This document shows positions 27,740 through 39,979 of a stretch of 64,000 nucleotides of DNA, piece after piece (position 1 is the first letter of the stretch; each line of letters starts with the position of its first letter). Source of the DNA: Paulinella micropora (lineage: Eukaryota > Cercozoa > Imbricatea > Euglyphida > Paulinellidae). The stretch spans positions 1 to 64,000 of the forward strand of contig WBZZ01003717.1 of the NCBI GenBank assembly GCA_019918135.1. Reading direction: 5' to 3'. Made by a program: the position numbers and the translations under genes. The notes under the pieces were generated by a model, which did no database searches, had not been told where the DNA came from, and saw only the letters and a program-made list of their open reading frames with translations.

Positions 27740-29863
27740 TTGAAATTGATACCGCAAGCATTCACATGCTTTGATGGTTTTTACACCCGTAAAGCTCCTT
27801 TGCAATACGCGAGACTCATTGACATGCTGGTGGAGCTCGGTAAAGATGATGAGCCGGACACGGTCACGTATGAAAAGACGGGCCTAGATGATGTCTCGGA
27901 AGAGGACTTAGGCTTGGAGGAGGACAGAGAACCCCTCAAGCAGCATAAGCAGATGTCTGATGAAGATTTTCAAGAGGCGGCGCGGAAAATATTGGAAGAA
28001 GGAGTAGGCACGGAGAAGGAGCTTTTAAAAGCCAAATTAGAGGCGAACAAGGAAATTTTTGACCCTCCACATGCAGGTGGTGTCAAGCCTGAAGATTTCA
28101 CTGCGGTTATTTACAAAATACCGGGTGCGGAGCCGTCACCGGCACCACGAAGGGCGAATTTGAGTATACATGAGGCGAAAATAGCGGAGGAGCTAGCAAG
28201 ACAGCTGCTCAATGAGGACTTTATTGAGAGATCAACATCTCCAATAGTCTCACAACCGAGAATAGTGCCGAAGCCAGGAGGAGAATGGCGCCTGACAGTT
28301 AACTATGCTCGTGTTAACAAGGTGCTGGAGGAAGAGAGAAATCCTTTCCCGACATTAGAAGAAGGAAGGAGAGTACTGCGGAATGCAAAATTCTATTCGG
28401 TCAGTGACCTTAAGAATGGCTTCTGGCAGATACCACTGGAGGAAAAGTCCAGATGGCTGATGGCGTTTGTGGTGGGTATGGAAATATACCAATGGAAAGT
28501 GCTTCCGATGGGCCTCAAGCAAGCCCCAGGACTTTTCCAGAAGGCGATGCAGAAGATGTTGAGCAGTCAGTACGATGATTTGTCTGACGGTGGCTTTATG
28601 AGAAAGCGGGGACAGAAGGCGGGAGAATATGCATTTTGCTATATCGATGACATTATCGTATACTCTAACACAATGGAGGAGCATATCGATCATTTGTCCG
28701 ATATATTCAGGCGCATCGGAGCTTTTGGCCTGAAGTGCAATCTAAAGAAGTGTCAACTTGCCAAGACGAGTGTGACATACTTAGGGTACGAGATCTCCCA
28801 TAATCGAGTCTCGATATCCAAAGAGAAGAGGGAGGAGATTATGAATCGACCGATACCGAAGAACCGCACTGAATTGCACTCATTCCTTGCGATGGCGCAA
28901 TACTATAGCCAGTTTATACCCGATTGGGGTGCAACACGGGCTAAAGTGGAGAAAATGATAGATTTTGGAGACTTTGAGAAGTGGGACGAAGAGGCTTTGC
29001 AAGCGTTTCATGCGCTCAAAGATCTCATTTACAAAGACCCGAAAGACGGAGGACTGGTGTTAACGATGCCCGACTTTACGAAACAATTCGTAGTCGATAC
29101 AGACGCATCTAAGTTTGCGATTGGGGCTGTATTACAACAAGAGGATGAGGAGAAGAAATTACGCCCAATCATGTTTATTAGTAGGAAGTTGTGTGCGGCG
29201 GAGAGAAACTATTGCACAAGGCAAAGAGAGGCGTTGGCGGTAGTATGGGCCCTCAAGAGGCTCAGAGAGTATTTGTGGGGAGGACCTCAATTTACTGTCA
29301 GAACTGATCATCATAACCTGTTATGGTTGATGAATCATGAACAGACGGGACGGCTGGCGCGGTGGCAAGCGTTCTTGTCTTGTTTCGATTTTACAATGGT
29401 CCATCTACCGGGAAAGCGAAATGTGGTCGCTGATAGCCTCTCTAGGCTAGAGTTTAACTCAGAAGTATCGGCGTTGGTGTCCACGGTGGAGATGGAAGAC
29501 TTGTCCACTGACAAGGTGTATGAGGTCAGCCACATTGAGGCGATGGAGATGGCGAGTGGAGTCCGATATGACCGCACAGGTCTACGGTACAGTCCACAAG
29601 GCCCGGATCACGGGATATGTTGTGAGCTACATACCCAGGAGGACGCTGAGTGGTCCTATGAGGTATATGAGAATGCGAAGGCGAACATAAGAGAGGAAGA
29701 GGAGACGCAGGAAGTTTATGCGGAGCCTCCTCAAGAGCGGAGAAGTGACCTAGACGATGACCCGGAAAGAATCGGGGTACGGCTAGAAGATGGTACTATC
29801 CATATAGCCTCGCCTACCGCATGGAGGCAACAACAGGCTCAAGATCCGGAGTTTAAAGACTGA
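27740..29863 (+). CDS. pol: Reverse transcriptase and RNase H of retrotransposon 1
   Basis: An intact 707-residue frame. RT motifs: RLTVNYARVN, FYSVSDLKNGFWQIPL (first catalytic Asp), VLPMGLKQAPGLFQ, and the catalytic FCYIDDIIVYS box. The thumb contains VTYLGYEISHN, and the sequence HSFLAMAQYYSQFIPDWG marks the connection. RNase H follows with DTDASKFAIGAVLQQ, TRQREALAVVWALKRL and RTDHHNLLWLM, ending with VADSLSRLEF. It copies the element RNA into DNA and removes the RNA template. A single-base shift near 29860 breaks the link to the integrase frame. Confidence 0.95.
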   Translation: MKLIPQAFTCFDGFYTRKAPLQYARLIDMLVELGKDDEPDTVTYEKTGLDDVSEEDLGLEEDREPLKQHKQMSDEDFQEAARKILEEGVGTEKELLKAKLEANKEIFDPPHAGGVKPEDFTAVIYKIPGAEPSPAPRRANLSIHEAKIAEELARQLLNEDFIERSTSPIVSQPRIVPKPGGEWRLTVNYARVNKVLEEERNPFPTLEEGRRVLRNAKFYSVSDLKNGFWQIPLEEKSRWLMAFVVGMEIYQWKVLPMGLKQAPGLFQKAMQKMLSSQYDDLSDGGFMRKRGQKAGEYAFCYIDDIIVYSNTMEEHIDHLSDIFRRIGAFGLKCNLKKCQLAKTSVTYLGYEISHNRVSISKEKREEIMNRPIPKNRTELHSFLAMAQYYSQFIPDWGATRAKVEKMIDFGDFEKWDEEALQAFHALKDLIYKDPKDGGLVLTMPDFTKQFVVDTDASKFAIGAVLQQEDEEKKLRPIMFISRKLCAAERNYCTRQREALAVVWALKRLREYLWGGPQFTVRTDHHNLLWLMNHEQTGRLARWQAFLSCFDFTMVHLPGKRNVVADSLSRLEFNSEVSALVSTVEMEDLSTDKVYEVSHIEAMEMASGVRYDRTGLRYSPQGPDHGICCELHTQEDAEWSYEVYENAKANIREEEETQEVYAEPPQERRSDLDDDPERIGVRLEDGTIHIASPTAWRQQQAQDPEFKD

Positions 29864-29895
29864 TACAGTTATATCAGAACCCGGATGAGCTACGG

Positions 29896-31963
29896 ATGAC
29901 GAAAGCGATCAAAGATCAGATGAAGGAGATGGGATGGAGAGATGGTCTACTCTGGTACAAGGGCCTTCACGGTCGCTATGCGTCACAGCCGGACAAATGG
30001 ACCCTTTGGGTACCGGAGAGTCTGAGACGATTTATATTTGTCGCAGCCCACAATTGCCCACTTTTGGCGCATCCGGGTCGACAACGAACTCATATGTTCG
30101 TAGCGAGGCGATTCTGGTGGAAGAAGATGAAGGAGGAGATAGATCAGGCGGTGGATGCATGCATCCCGTGCAAGATAAACAAAACACCACTGAAGGCAAA
30201 TTTTGGCCTGATTGGCGAATTTCCTCTTCATGCGGGGATGTTTGAGTTTATACACATTGATCATGTGGGACCTTTCCCAGAATCGAAGGATGGTTACAAA
30301 TACCTCCTCACGGCTATTGACAGAGCCACCAACTATGTGTGGATCATCCCTGTCAAAGACGTTACCGGCAAGACGACGGCCGAGGCGCTGATCGATAGGA
30401 TCATCTCACAGATCGGAGTACCAAGAAAGATATGTTCTGATCGAGGCTCGGACTTTAATAACGAGGTCATCGACAAACTATCTCAATTTTACGGGATGAA
30501 ATGGCAATATGTTACTGCCTATAACCCGCGAGCAAATGGAAAAATCGAGCGGGTACACAGACCCCTCAAAGCCTCGCTAAAGATGTATTGCTCGAAGAAG
30601 GAGAATCAAAGAGCATGGGTCGAGGCAGCACCATCATTTGCGTTTACAATGAACTGTCTACCCTCTACGGCGTTAGGAGGCTCGAAGAGCTCAATCTCGC
30701 CATATCAGTTAGTATATGGGCGTGAGCCTGATATCCCGACTTCGCTCCTTCACCCAAAAGACACTTGGGCGGATGCGGATGAGTTGTTTGGGATGAGACT
30801 TAGAGTGAAGATGGAGGCGGAACAAATAGTCAGGGCGCATAGAGAGGCGGAGCGCCGAAAGACTGATGCTGAAGGGGTGCGACAAGCGCACTTGGATCAG
30901 ATCAAGTTCCAGGTCGGGGATATTGTACTATTGTACCATCCTCAGGTCCCGAAGGGAGTCAGCTCTAAGCTGTTCACTCACTGGAAAGGACCTTATCAGT
31001 TTATGGAACAGACGGGACCTCTGAATTACAAGATCAGGGGTAGAGGGAAGGTGCAAATTGTGAATGTAAGAAGGCTGATTAAGTATGATCCCTTCTTACT
31101 GGAAGATGAATCCGTTGAGGAGGCGTTAAAACGGATGAAGGACGATTTCAAAGAGGTGCCGCCCATCCACAAGGAGGCTGGCATAGACCAAGACGATGCT
31201 TATCGGGCACCGATAGCTGAGAAGGAGGAGAGTGAGGTGAACAGTAAGGAGAAGACTGACCGCATAAGCGCGGTGGGGACTCAGTCTAAGTCTCCGCGAG
31301 AGCATAGCGGAAAGAAGGAGAAGATCACAGAGGCGCAGCTAAGGAGAGCGCGGAATGATCTTATCAACGACCAACCGAGGAAGGCGATGAGGTCGATGGG
31401 ATCAAAGGACGTCCACCAGGAGGAGGAGGGGACGGACACTGACCCAAACGCGGGCAACGTTGAGATTGTCCATGAGCGATGGAAGGAAGGCGATGCGATA
31501 GCAACCATCGCATGGGTGAAAAATGTTTTCTATCTGATGAGACCAGCGGAACAACATGTCGCTGATGACACTCTCTCAGACTTATACTTGATGCGGGTCG
31601 TGGCGGTCCCACGACAGATGCGTGTCACACGGACACTCAAAATATCATCAGCCGCAAAAATAGTACAACCGATACTCCAGTTTTGGAGAAGAGGATCCAA
31701 AGGCAAGACATTATCTGCCAGTATATAAAGACGCAAAAAGTCTCGAGACATGGGATGATACAATTACTCCCAGAGACAAGGATTACACTGCGTGGACCAT
31801 TCAGACACTGCCAAGAGGAGTGCTTGATGTCCCTTTTGAATTATCGTTGGGCGGAATCCCTAATAAGATCTGGGACATTCTCGAACAGTCAAAGTTCGAT
31901 CTGACTTTTGTTGGTGGTCCTCCACCAGGCAAAGAAATCCGCGCCAGACGACGAAGGCAGTGA
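29896..31963 (+). CDS. Integrase of retrotransposon 1 with conserved C-terminal extension
   Basis: The zinc-binding HHCC module is HNCPLLAHPGRQRTH and CIPCK. The catalytic core has HIDHVGPFP (first Asp), CSDRGSDFNN (second Asp) and NGKIERVH (Glu). A GPY/F-like module (HWKGPYQFMEQTGPLNYKI) follows. The frame stops at 31728, but the protein pattern continues in another frame to a TGA at 31961-31963: LPVYKDAKSLETWDD, YTAWTIQTLPRGVLD, IPNKIWD and a basic tail RARRRRQ. The same extension is recognisable in the second element, so it is a real C-terminal domain of unknown function. Confidence 0.85.
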
Positions 31964-32797
31964 CAAAGAAACTATTTTTCTTTATGCGTCTCAAATAAAC
32001 TGATTGATTGCCCACGGCGTATCATGATTTGATCATGCATCATCAGTTATCAATATGAATATTAAAAAGACTCAGTGATATAACTTGGCATTCGATCGCA
32101 ACATACGAGTGCGAAAGGTCGATCGACGATGATACTACACCGTATACGGGGATCGCTAGTGTATTGAGCGATGGTGTTCCCGGGTATGACCCTTTCCAAG
32201 TCCTGGGATGATGTTCTCGAAAATGAAATGTTCTCTGAAACTTTCATGAAATTATTTTTTACGATAGATTATATACTGTCGTACCTGAGCACGGTCAATC
32301 TCTACTTGTGTCGGTATATCGCAGGGTCGGGTACATACACCTCGACTTCGGATATAGCTATTAGGACTGGCCCCCTGATACTATATCATAGGATATCCGC
32401 CTTATACAAAGGGTATGTCATAAAAAAAGACAATGTACTTACGATCTCCCTGTGAATAATAATAATAATAATGATAATAATAATGAGAATGATAAGAAGA
32501 AGGAGATCAAAGGGGGAATTGTACTACAGCACCACGTTGCTTGTATTTTTTATTAATAGTACGTTTGTTCTTGACATACTGCCGAAAAAAAAAAAAAAAA
32601 AAAAGATTGAGGGGAAGGATTTCAAAAATCTACAAGAATGGATGGAGAATCCGCTTTGACGTGCCGTATGAGGATATATTTATCGTCTTTTAGCGTCTAT
32701 CCGTGGGTCGATGCGCTGTGTGGCATGACTCCATAGCGCATTATTTGCAGAAAGAAATAGAAGGTGTATGACGAAAATGCTATTTCCGTCATAAAAT
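31964..32797 (+). other. 3' untranslated region of retrotransposon 1
   Basis: AT-rich DNA between pol and the 3' LTR with an (AAT)n stretch at 32456-32485 and an A-run of about 20 at 32584-32603. The frames present here show no env-like features. Confidence 0.5.
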
Positions 32798-32810
32798 CGG
32801 GAGGTGGTAC
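32798..32810 (+). other. Polypurine tract of retrotransposon 1
   Basis: CGGGAGGTGG followed by TAC lies immediately before the 3' LTR, where the primer for plus-strand DNA synthesis is expected. Confidence 0.65.
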
Positions 32811-33048
32811 TGTAGGCATCACCCCCCGGATAGCAGGTAAAAAGTACCTTTTCCTGGTGACAGGTACACCAGCTTGTTTTTCAGTATTATTTGTCCGGAT
32901 TGGACCTGATGCTATTTTATTCCTGGTCTGTTGCAGTTTTCCTTTTTGGCTTCACTTAGCTAATATAACGAGACATCATTCTCATCTTTTGAGGACTGTG
33001 TTTGGTTGTATTACCGACTTTTTACGAGCTATCGTTGGGGGCATTACA
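32811..33048 (+). repeat. 3' LTR of retrotransposon 1
   Basis: Copy of the 5' LTR at 22447-22683, same TG start and CA end. Confidence 0.92.
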
Positions 33049-34319
33049 ATACTAATCATGAGTTGAATAAATATTATTGAAGAAGATCATATTATCAGTA
33101 TGATCCAGAATCATGTGAATACCGTACCGGACCGAATTATTACTAATATTGATATCATAAGTTGTGTTAATTTTCTTCAAGTTTTTACATCTATTTTTAG
33201 TTCCGTTACTTCATTATAATAAGTTCCTTTTTATTATCAACTAACTGCCACCGTCATAGCTTGATTATGTTGATATTAATATATAAATATTGATTCAAGT
33301 TGAACTCAAGTTCATATTCATTGAGTGATATTGATTAGTCTAATATTGATTAATATCGATTTATTAATACATCATAAGACGGTTGATTAATATTGCCTGG
33401 ATTTATATTGGCTGATTATTAATATTACTGTGGACATTCAAGTGGCAAAACTTCCAATCAAATTTGAATTAGTGTTCAGATTTTGAATTAGTGGTTAGAA
33501 ATACAATTAATTGTCAGATATTTGATTAGTGGTCGGAAATCAAATTAGTAGTCGGATTTCAACCGAACAAATTATTTTTTTTTAACTTGAAAAAAAAAAA
33601 AAAAAAACTAAATTTATTAGCAGGTCCGGCGCCGGCAGAGAATCATAGTATTAATATTAATATAAATAATGCTCGCTGAGGCTCGGCACCGTTTATTAAT
33701 ACAACACACTGAGCGTTGAACTGAACACAACTAAAATGAAAATCATAAATCATATTAATATTAATAACATTAATAAGCAACATTAATATTATTAATACTT
33801 AGTATATAAACCCAATTATCAATATATATAATAATATTAATTAATATATATAATTCAACTGTATTTATACATACTTTTACACAAACACGTTAATAAGAAA
33901 ATACTTTCCTTTCCTGGCGCAGCAACTAGGCAGAGGTGGTGGAAATAGAAGCACCTGCAACATTCCTGGGTGCAGCGAGTTTGTCGACTGTAGTTGTCAA
34001 CATCACCCCTGAATTCGGCGAGTGCGTCGACTGTAGCTGTCCCGCCCGTCACGGCGGTCGGAACTGTCCCGCCTGTCCCGCCCATCGCTTCTGTCAGACT
34101 GCACAAAGCCACATCATTAGAAACTAGTCATAATACAACACATCTAAATACTATGTATAGTACAGACTCATACGAAGTTTACCTGATCACAGACGGGGTT
34201 GCTCAAGCAGTTATTTCCACCCAGCTTCCAAACCACCACACTTGCCTTGTCCTAAGGTACGACATTCAACAATACACGGGGATTACAACACACATGGTTC
34301 TGTCAAGTGGTTATTGACA
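33049..34319. other. AT-rich intergenic DNA with a decayed MITE and poly-A, no clear gene
   Basis: Contains many TTAATATTAA-type words, a degenerate MITE at 33425-33590 and an A-run at 33590-33606. A GC-richer patch at 33900-34120 has frames with some residues of plausible composition but no recognised pattern; it may hold a last exon of the neighbouring - strand gene. Confidence 0.5.
33425..33590. mobile_element. Truncated relative of the mariner-like MITE
   Basis: The left end (ttactgtggacattcaag at 33425) matches the MITE terminus ttgctgttgacattcaag at all but two positions and is preceded by TA. The interior has repeated gaattagtggt/gattagtggtcgga words. The right terminus survives only as cttgaa before a poly-A run. 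Probably an old or chimeric copy. Confidence 0.55.
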
Positions 34320-37300
34320 TCTCAACGGACCATGCCGCCAGGAGTCTGGGTGCCTGCGACGAGAAGGCCGCGCTCGGGAATGGCGACCAACCCGCTGGGA
34401 CCGGTTGCCTTACAGTCTTCACACGGCCCCGTCAAAGTGGGCAGCGTCTGTACCAGCTTGAAGGAGCCTAGCCAAACAAGAAAGGGATGTGAGAGGAACT
34501 CGCAAGCGGACACACTAGGAAGTCAATCAAAGCGGCATATCACAACCCGGATGATTATTCAGGAAAACATTCCCACTGCCAAACATGTGATTTTAAAGAT
34601 CAAAATCCCAAGGTTTGGTTGATTGTGCAACACACAACACCAAGCGGGCCACTTCAAGTGACAACAAAGGCTAGACATGCAGACCTCCATCAATTTCGTA
34701 GACGGCAATAAAGTGCGCCTTGGTGGCCGTCACGAACAAGTATTCCGTCCCATCACACTTGGCACGGGGCGACTTGCGCTACAAAAAGTACGAGTTTCGT
34801 CTCCTCTCGTTCTCTCTGCATGTATGTGAATTGCTGGAGAAACTGAAAAATGCCCCCCCCCCCTTTTTTTTTGTTATTGGAATGGTGAGTATAGCAAAGA
34901 CAACAGGATGGTAAAAGTGGTTGACCTGCATGGACCGGGCCTTGGTCAAGGTCGACGCGCTTTTTGTACCTGACAAAATATGCGCGGGATTTTGGGTCGT
35001 AGGTTTGGAAGCGCTTGCAGAGTGCCGATGGAAGCGGTACATACCGGCTGTGGTGGAAGTCAGAGGCCTCGAGGTGGAGCTGGTTTTGGTGGATTTGCCC
35101 TGCCAAGGTCAGAAGAAAGATTTTGAAGTGTCATTCCCCAGTCCTTTTGCAACATAGACACAAACGCGCACACACACACGCGCGCGCGCCTGATTCGAAA
35201 CCTGACTCGCAACCTTGAGCTCTTCTGAAGCCATCGCTTCCAACGCTCTCATCTTTATAGCTTTTCCTGAACGATACAGACAAAATACTATTCAGTTACA
35301 CACTTCTCACTTCGTGATAGCTCCTTCCAGACAGTGCACAGGGCAAAAAGAAATAATGCTTCACTTGAAATTAAGCACTATATATATAACATGACCACGG
35401 ACACAAACGCTCAAAAATACGAACATGGTGGGTTGGAGGGGGAACCATAGCTCTGGTCCGGGTAGCACGCATAAAGGACAGTCTCGGGCGCAATCCCCGC
35501 ATCACCAGCCTCGGACTCGGGAAAAAGCCCAATGTTAATCGCAGTTTGCTGCAGCAGGAACATTGCCAATCAATCACAGCGACAAAATGGTTTAGACGAC
35601 ATAAATGGGTGGTTTCTCCCTCACCACGCGGCCTGGAACTCATGAAGACGATAGCGCAAGCAGGAAGCGAAAGATAGAAGTTAGCAAGAGGACATAGAGA
35701 ATCAAAAGACAAGAACGATCAAAGCAGAATCAACTGATGACTCACGCTTTACCTCTAAGGAGGCCCCGATATCGAAGACTACAGCGCCTGCATATACCAA
35801 TTTCAATTTACAGGTGCAAAGGTATATCCTGAACCACCACGGAAAACAAGAAGACAGGGCCAGCAAAGAGAAACTGCGCAGTACCAGCTGCATCATAAAC
35901 TGACCACCCTCTCGAACCCTCGTTGGCGGTCACGAAGTAGCCGTTGGGCAGATAAGTGACGCCGTACGGAAGGCGAGATTCGTCAACAATCGTTTCACTC
36001 GGGTGGACCATCCCGTTGGTGGTGGCGTCGACGCCCTCTGAAGACATAAGAATTTTCTTTCATGTCGAATAGGAAGGGGTATGTATGTTATGTAGGCAGA
36101 ACGAGAGGCCTGGCGAGGAATGGTGCAGGCTGGACAGGTCGCGACAAAAACAGCGTCAAGGCAGGTAAGGTTAGCAAACAATATATGTCTATCCATATCT
36201 ACATCTACATCTTTACTGCCTCACTTTTGCCTTTTCTTGTCCCATCTCGGAGCCACTCGTTGAGAACGCTTCAACTACTTCAAGGATATGCTCAATCGCT
36301 TTCTGGAACACTTGAGTTATCTCCTGGCTTCTCATTTGCTGCTCGTCATTTACGTCTGGCTAATTTTCTCTGCATTCCAGGTATTTATCAGCTAGATATG
36401 TCTTTGTATGTATGTCTACTCATCATTATCTGGCTTTCTTTGCTCTGCATGTCCAGCCGGTTGCTCTCGTCACATTTGCCTACCTCGGCTTGATTTCCTT
36501 AGTGATACCCTTCACGCTCTATCTATCTATCTATTTACCTACCTACCTACCCATCTATCTATCTATCTAGGTCGCTTGGTGTGGTTTCCCCTCGCCTTCA
36601 TCGCCCCTTACGTTTTCTTTGTGCACTATCTGTTCCAGCTGCCTGACATGTTTGAGGGGTACCTACCAATCCATCTATCTATCTATCCAGGGCTCACGTT
36701 CATTACCTAAGGTCACGCTTCCGGCTCCAACAGTGGAAGAGGAGTAGGTCTTAAGGTTCACAAGGAGAAGGTTATTGCCGTTGAGCGTGATGACCGCTTC
36801 ATCTGCATCACCAGTAATTTGCTGTCTTGACAAATGAACATTATTACAGCATGCAGGAACGTGCACGTTATCAGAAAGCCAGGCAAACAGAGCAACCTTT
36901 GTTGACGGCAACGAATTTTGGAGTGCCACTGAATGTGTAATGAGCGCTAGGGATCCACGTGGCAACGTTCGCACAGTCCGGCATGTCCACCACCATGTAG
37001 TATCTGCAGCAGACCAGAGACATCTGGGACTGTCATTCACGAAATGCCGTTAACATCTAGAAAATCCGATTTAAACGCGCATGTTGAGCTGGTGCATGCC
37101 TGAGTACCCTCCGGTGTCCGTCTCCATCACGACGACAGCCGTATGCCCGTCTGCACTCAAGGAAATGGCGATAGGCTGACCCGTACCCAAATCGATATAG
37201 AAAGCCTGCCCATTGCTTTGCACCACCTGATACAACATGGTACCGAAGTGAACGTGAAGCGATCCAACGGAATCGATGGCCTGTACCGCATTGCCGGCGA

Positions 37301-39010
37301 GGTCGAGCGCCCAAAGGTACGAATTCCCATCCGCAAGATCAGTCAGACGGCGCCGATTCTTATTGCTCTTATTGTTGTCGTTCTTATTGTTATTATTATT
37401 GTTGTTCTTATTATTATTATTATTATTGTAGTTCTTATTATTGTAATTCTTATTATTGTTATTGTTATCATTTGCGTTCTTGTTCCCGTTGACGTCGTTG
37501 CTGTCATACGGATCATCCTGAAGGGATCATATTTTGCATGAGCAATCCATCCAAAGGGCAGGTCACTTGAAATATATATACCATGGGAGAAATAGATGGA
37601 GAGAGGCTGGTCTACAGAATTTGCAAGTGCAGAATGGATGAAAAGAAAGAAAACATCCATGAAGATGAACGGACAAGAAAACACAGACGAATATAGCGGT
37701 AGAAATTAAGCTAATGCTTTCTCTCGGAGACCCATTCAGCGGCGGCAGGCGCGAATTGGGGTGATTTTGTAGGAGTGCGCGACCGGGATACCGACGGAGG
37801 AGGAGGCGAAGATGAAGTTGATGCCGACAGTGAAGATGACGGTGATGCCGACGGCGAAGATGAAGGTGATGCCGACTCCGAAGACGAAGGTGATGCCGAC
37901 GCCGAAGATGGTGATGCCGACTCCGAAGATGAAGGTGATTCCGACGGCGAAGATGAAGGTGATGCCGACGCCGAAGATGACGGCGAAGATGAAGGTGATG
38001 CCGACGCCGAAGATGACGGTGATACCGATGGCGAAGATGAAGGTGATTCCGACGGCGAAGATGACGGCGAAGCAAAAAGCGAAGGGGACGGTGAGGGCGA
38101 ACTTGAGTTTGCGATTTGGCCCCCTGACAACACAAAAACACCAAATAAGTTGCGAGACACCACGCCCGTTCGAAAAATCTGGCTTCCACTCACCACAAGG
38201 GAGATTGCGAACCAAGCAAAAGAAGAGGAAGAAGAAAAGCGTCGATACGGGATTAAAACTGGACTTAATACACGCCAATTCTTTCGAACCTTTTCACTTC
38301 GATCTATGCGAGCTCAGGACCTTCAGTTTGGTCTTTTGGGGGGTTGACGATTATCAGCGCCAAGTTGCAGGGATTGACCACAAGACCACCTACATTTCAA
38401 TAGGAGGCGAACCTGTCCACATGCTGCATTGATTTATGTATGTGCTCACAATTCCAAAACCCGTGAACCGCTCCAACTATGCATTGTTTTCTCCAATATG
38501 CTTGGTAACTGCATAAAATCTTAAACGTCTTATCACGCCTCACACCTGCGTTCAGAACGCACGAAAAGCTCACCTGAATACTCGCATCCGTAAGGATGCA
38601 TGGTGGAAAAGGGACTGTCTGGGGTCGGATCAGATGGGTCCTGGATACATGCAAGGGTTCAGCAATAGCGTCGATTTGTGAAGTCGGCAAGGAGCAGCTG
38701 GTGGTGGGTTACCGAGATGTCCAGAACCTGGACTCTGCACTGAGAATGGGCATTGTCGGCCGTGACGTACACCACTTTCTGAGAGACAGATTAGGAAAGG
38801 ATGGCACTGAAAAGTAGCACTTACAAATGGAAAACTAACGACAGATAAATTTAATACAGCCATACGTCATAGGTTATGTTTACCTCGCCGTCGGTAGAAG
38901 CTCCGACACTCCACGCAGCATGGTCTTGGTCGCAGTCTCCGTTCGCCTGCGCCATCAGGTCGGTATTTGAGACCCGAGGATATAGAATATGTTCAAACTG
39001 TGCAAGTCGG
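34320..39010 (-). CDS. Multi-exon gene for a beta-propeller-like protein with Ser-rich linker
   Basis: Short coding islands on the - strand are separated by AT-rich introns. Exons read: LYPRVSNTDLMAQANGDC (ends 38884 before a GTAAAC donor); VVYVTADNAHSQC and HLIRPQTVPFPP (about 38780-38576); a Ser/Pro repeat exon (about 38110-37711); DGNSYLWALDLAGNAVQA to HTAVVVMETDTGG (about 37345-37080); MVVDMPDCANVATWIP (about 37000-36900); AVITLNGNNLLLVNL (about 36825-36690); RLPYGVTYLPNGYFVTANEG (about 36030-35915); FQTYDPKSRAYFVRYKK (about 35040-34920); GTEYLFVTATKAHFIAVYEI (about 34765-34680); LVAIPERGLLVAGTQTPGG (about 34400-34325). The recurring four-strand pattern is that of NHL or similar propellers, probably secreted. 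Exon borders are approximate and some internal indels are likely; no named family. Confidence 0.5.
37711..38110 (-). repeat. Ser/Pro-rich repeat exon (SPSSSPSxS type)
   Basis: An 18 bp-periodic DNA repeat encodes SPSSSPSESPSSS-like units on the - strand, a typical flexible extracellular linker. The + strand frame of the same DNA encodes an Asp/Glu/Gly repeat. The - strand is preferred because the flanking propeller exons are on it. Confidence 0.65.
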
Positions 39011-39406
39011 AGGAAGAGATAACTCAAGTGTCTCATGACACCATCGCAAACCACTGCGTACCATGTATTGCCTGAGATAATTTGTGACAACCTTTCATTC
39101 TCCTTCCTCCACATCTCACTCCATGTGAAGAGAGAACGTCGGTATAGAAAAGCATTACGCATTCAAAGTAGATGCAGACATGACAGCTTCAAGGCTGGGG
39201 CAAGGAAGGCAGATAAAATGATTTGAGAAATAGAACCATGCACACAGGTTCGTAGCCCACGCGATGAAACTGGCCCCACTCACCCATACACGTTCCTAAT
39301 GCCTTTCCTGGCGGAGTATATTCAGCCAATTTTATACGTGATCGACACAAGATCGACGTGTGGACCTCTTGGTGATGCGTACATGTCACCTCCATCCGAG
39401 GAGTCT

Positions 39407-39901
39407 TTACCTTGCTTGGCGGCAAGTATATTCATCCCTCTGTTCAACCCACCAGTGGAATGAGAAGGTAATGAGAACAGTGGTCCACACGTCTCGAAAC
39501 TGAAACGCATCACCTTTCTCTAACTTGACAAAGATTTTCTGCTCCCAAGACACATATTTAACGAGCCCGTGACATTGCAAGTATACGAAGTAACAAAACA
39601 TGCCCAACCATACACGCCACACACGGATGGACCTGGGCTGGGTCTTGGTTTGGGGCCCCGCAATAATCTGACCGAGTCCGATTCCAACACCCATGCCGAA
39701 CATTACCAACAATGACACCAAGCCAATAAGCTTGCGGGTGTCTGTGCAATAAGCAGAAGCACCACTTTGGAAAGGCACTTTTCGGAATAATATGAAGACG
39801 ATAGAGAAGAGCGAATGACCCATTTTTTTGCTGCTATTGACGAGACCGTCCTCAAGCCCCAGCGAAGTTTCCACCGACAGATAATCAGATTTTGACTGCA
39901 T
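39407..39901 (-). CDS. Hypothetical membrane protein (possible first exons of the propeller gene)
   Basis: An uninterrupted frame from ATG 39901 (MQSKSDYLSVETSLG) to 39407. It has a hydrophobic segment LIGLVSLLVMFGMGVGIGLGQ (about residues 58-78) and a second one near WLGMFCYFVYLQCHG, plus charged loops, consistent with two membrane spans. The 39407 end may be a splice donor (AGGTAAAG near 39410), in which case it could be the 5' part of the neighbouring gene. No family recognised. Confidence 0.4.
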   Translation of the reverse strand: MQSKSDYLSVETSLGLEDGLVNSSKKMGHSLFSIVFILFRKVPFQSGASAYCTDTRKLIGLVSLLVMFGMGVGIGLGQIIAGPQTKTQPRSIRVWRVWLGMFCYFVYLQCHGLVKYVSWEQKIFVKLEKGDAFQFRDVWTTVLITFSFHWWVEQRDEYTCRQAR

Positions 39902-39979
39902 GATCCTGCGGAGGTGCATACAGGGCAACTGAAAGCCGACTTTACACCAACTCCTTGCGACCTTGTGTACGGTTTTCAA

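Larger units (their letters stand above)
22447..33048 (+). mobile_element. Ty3/gypsy-type LTR retrotransposon 1, complete but frameshifted
   Basis: A 10.6 kb element with matching 237-238 bp LTRs (22447-22683 and 32811-33048) that begin TG and end CA, a primer binding site two bases after the 5' LTR, gag, protease, RT-RNase H, integrase and a polypurine tract. The order protease, RT, RNase H, integrase is that of Ty3/gypsy. No perfect target duplication is seen (cacac before, atact after; the last four and first four bases differ at one position). Coding regions carry several single-base shifts and at least one nonsense codon, so this copy is not autonomous as sequenced. Confidence 0.93.

Noticed and set aside
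32171..32455. Possible env gene after pol in retrotransposon 1
   Set aside because: The short frame lacks signal peptide, membrane anchor or cysteine pattern.
22447..33048. Perfect target-site duplication for retrotransposon 1
   Set aside because: Flanks cacac and atact do not match; only a three-of-four match remains, so no duplication is claimed.
37775..38432. Acidic Asp/Glu repeat proteins on the + strand
   Set aside because: Flanking exons and introns are on the - strand; kept only as a finding about the two-way open repeat.
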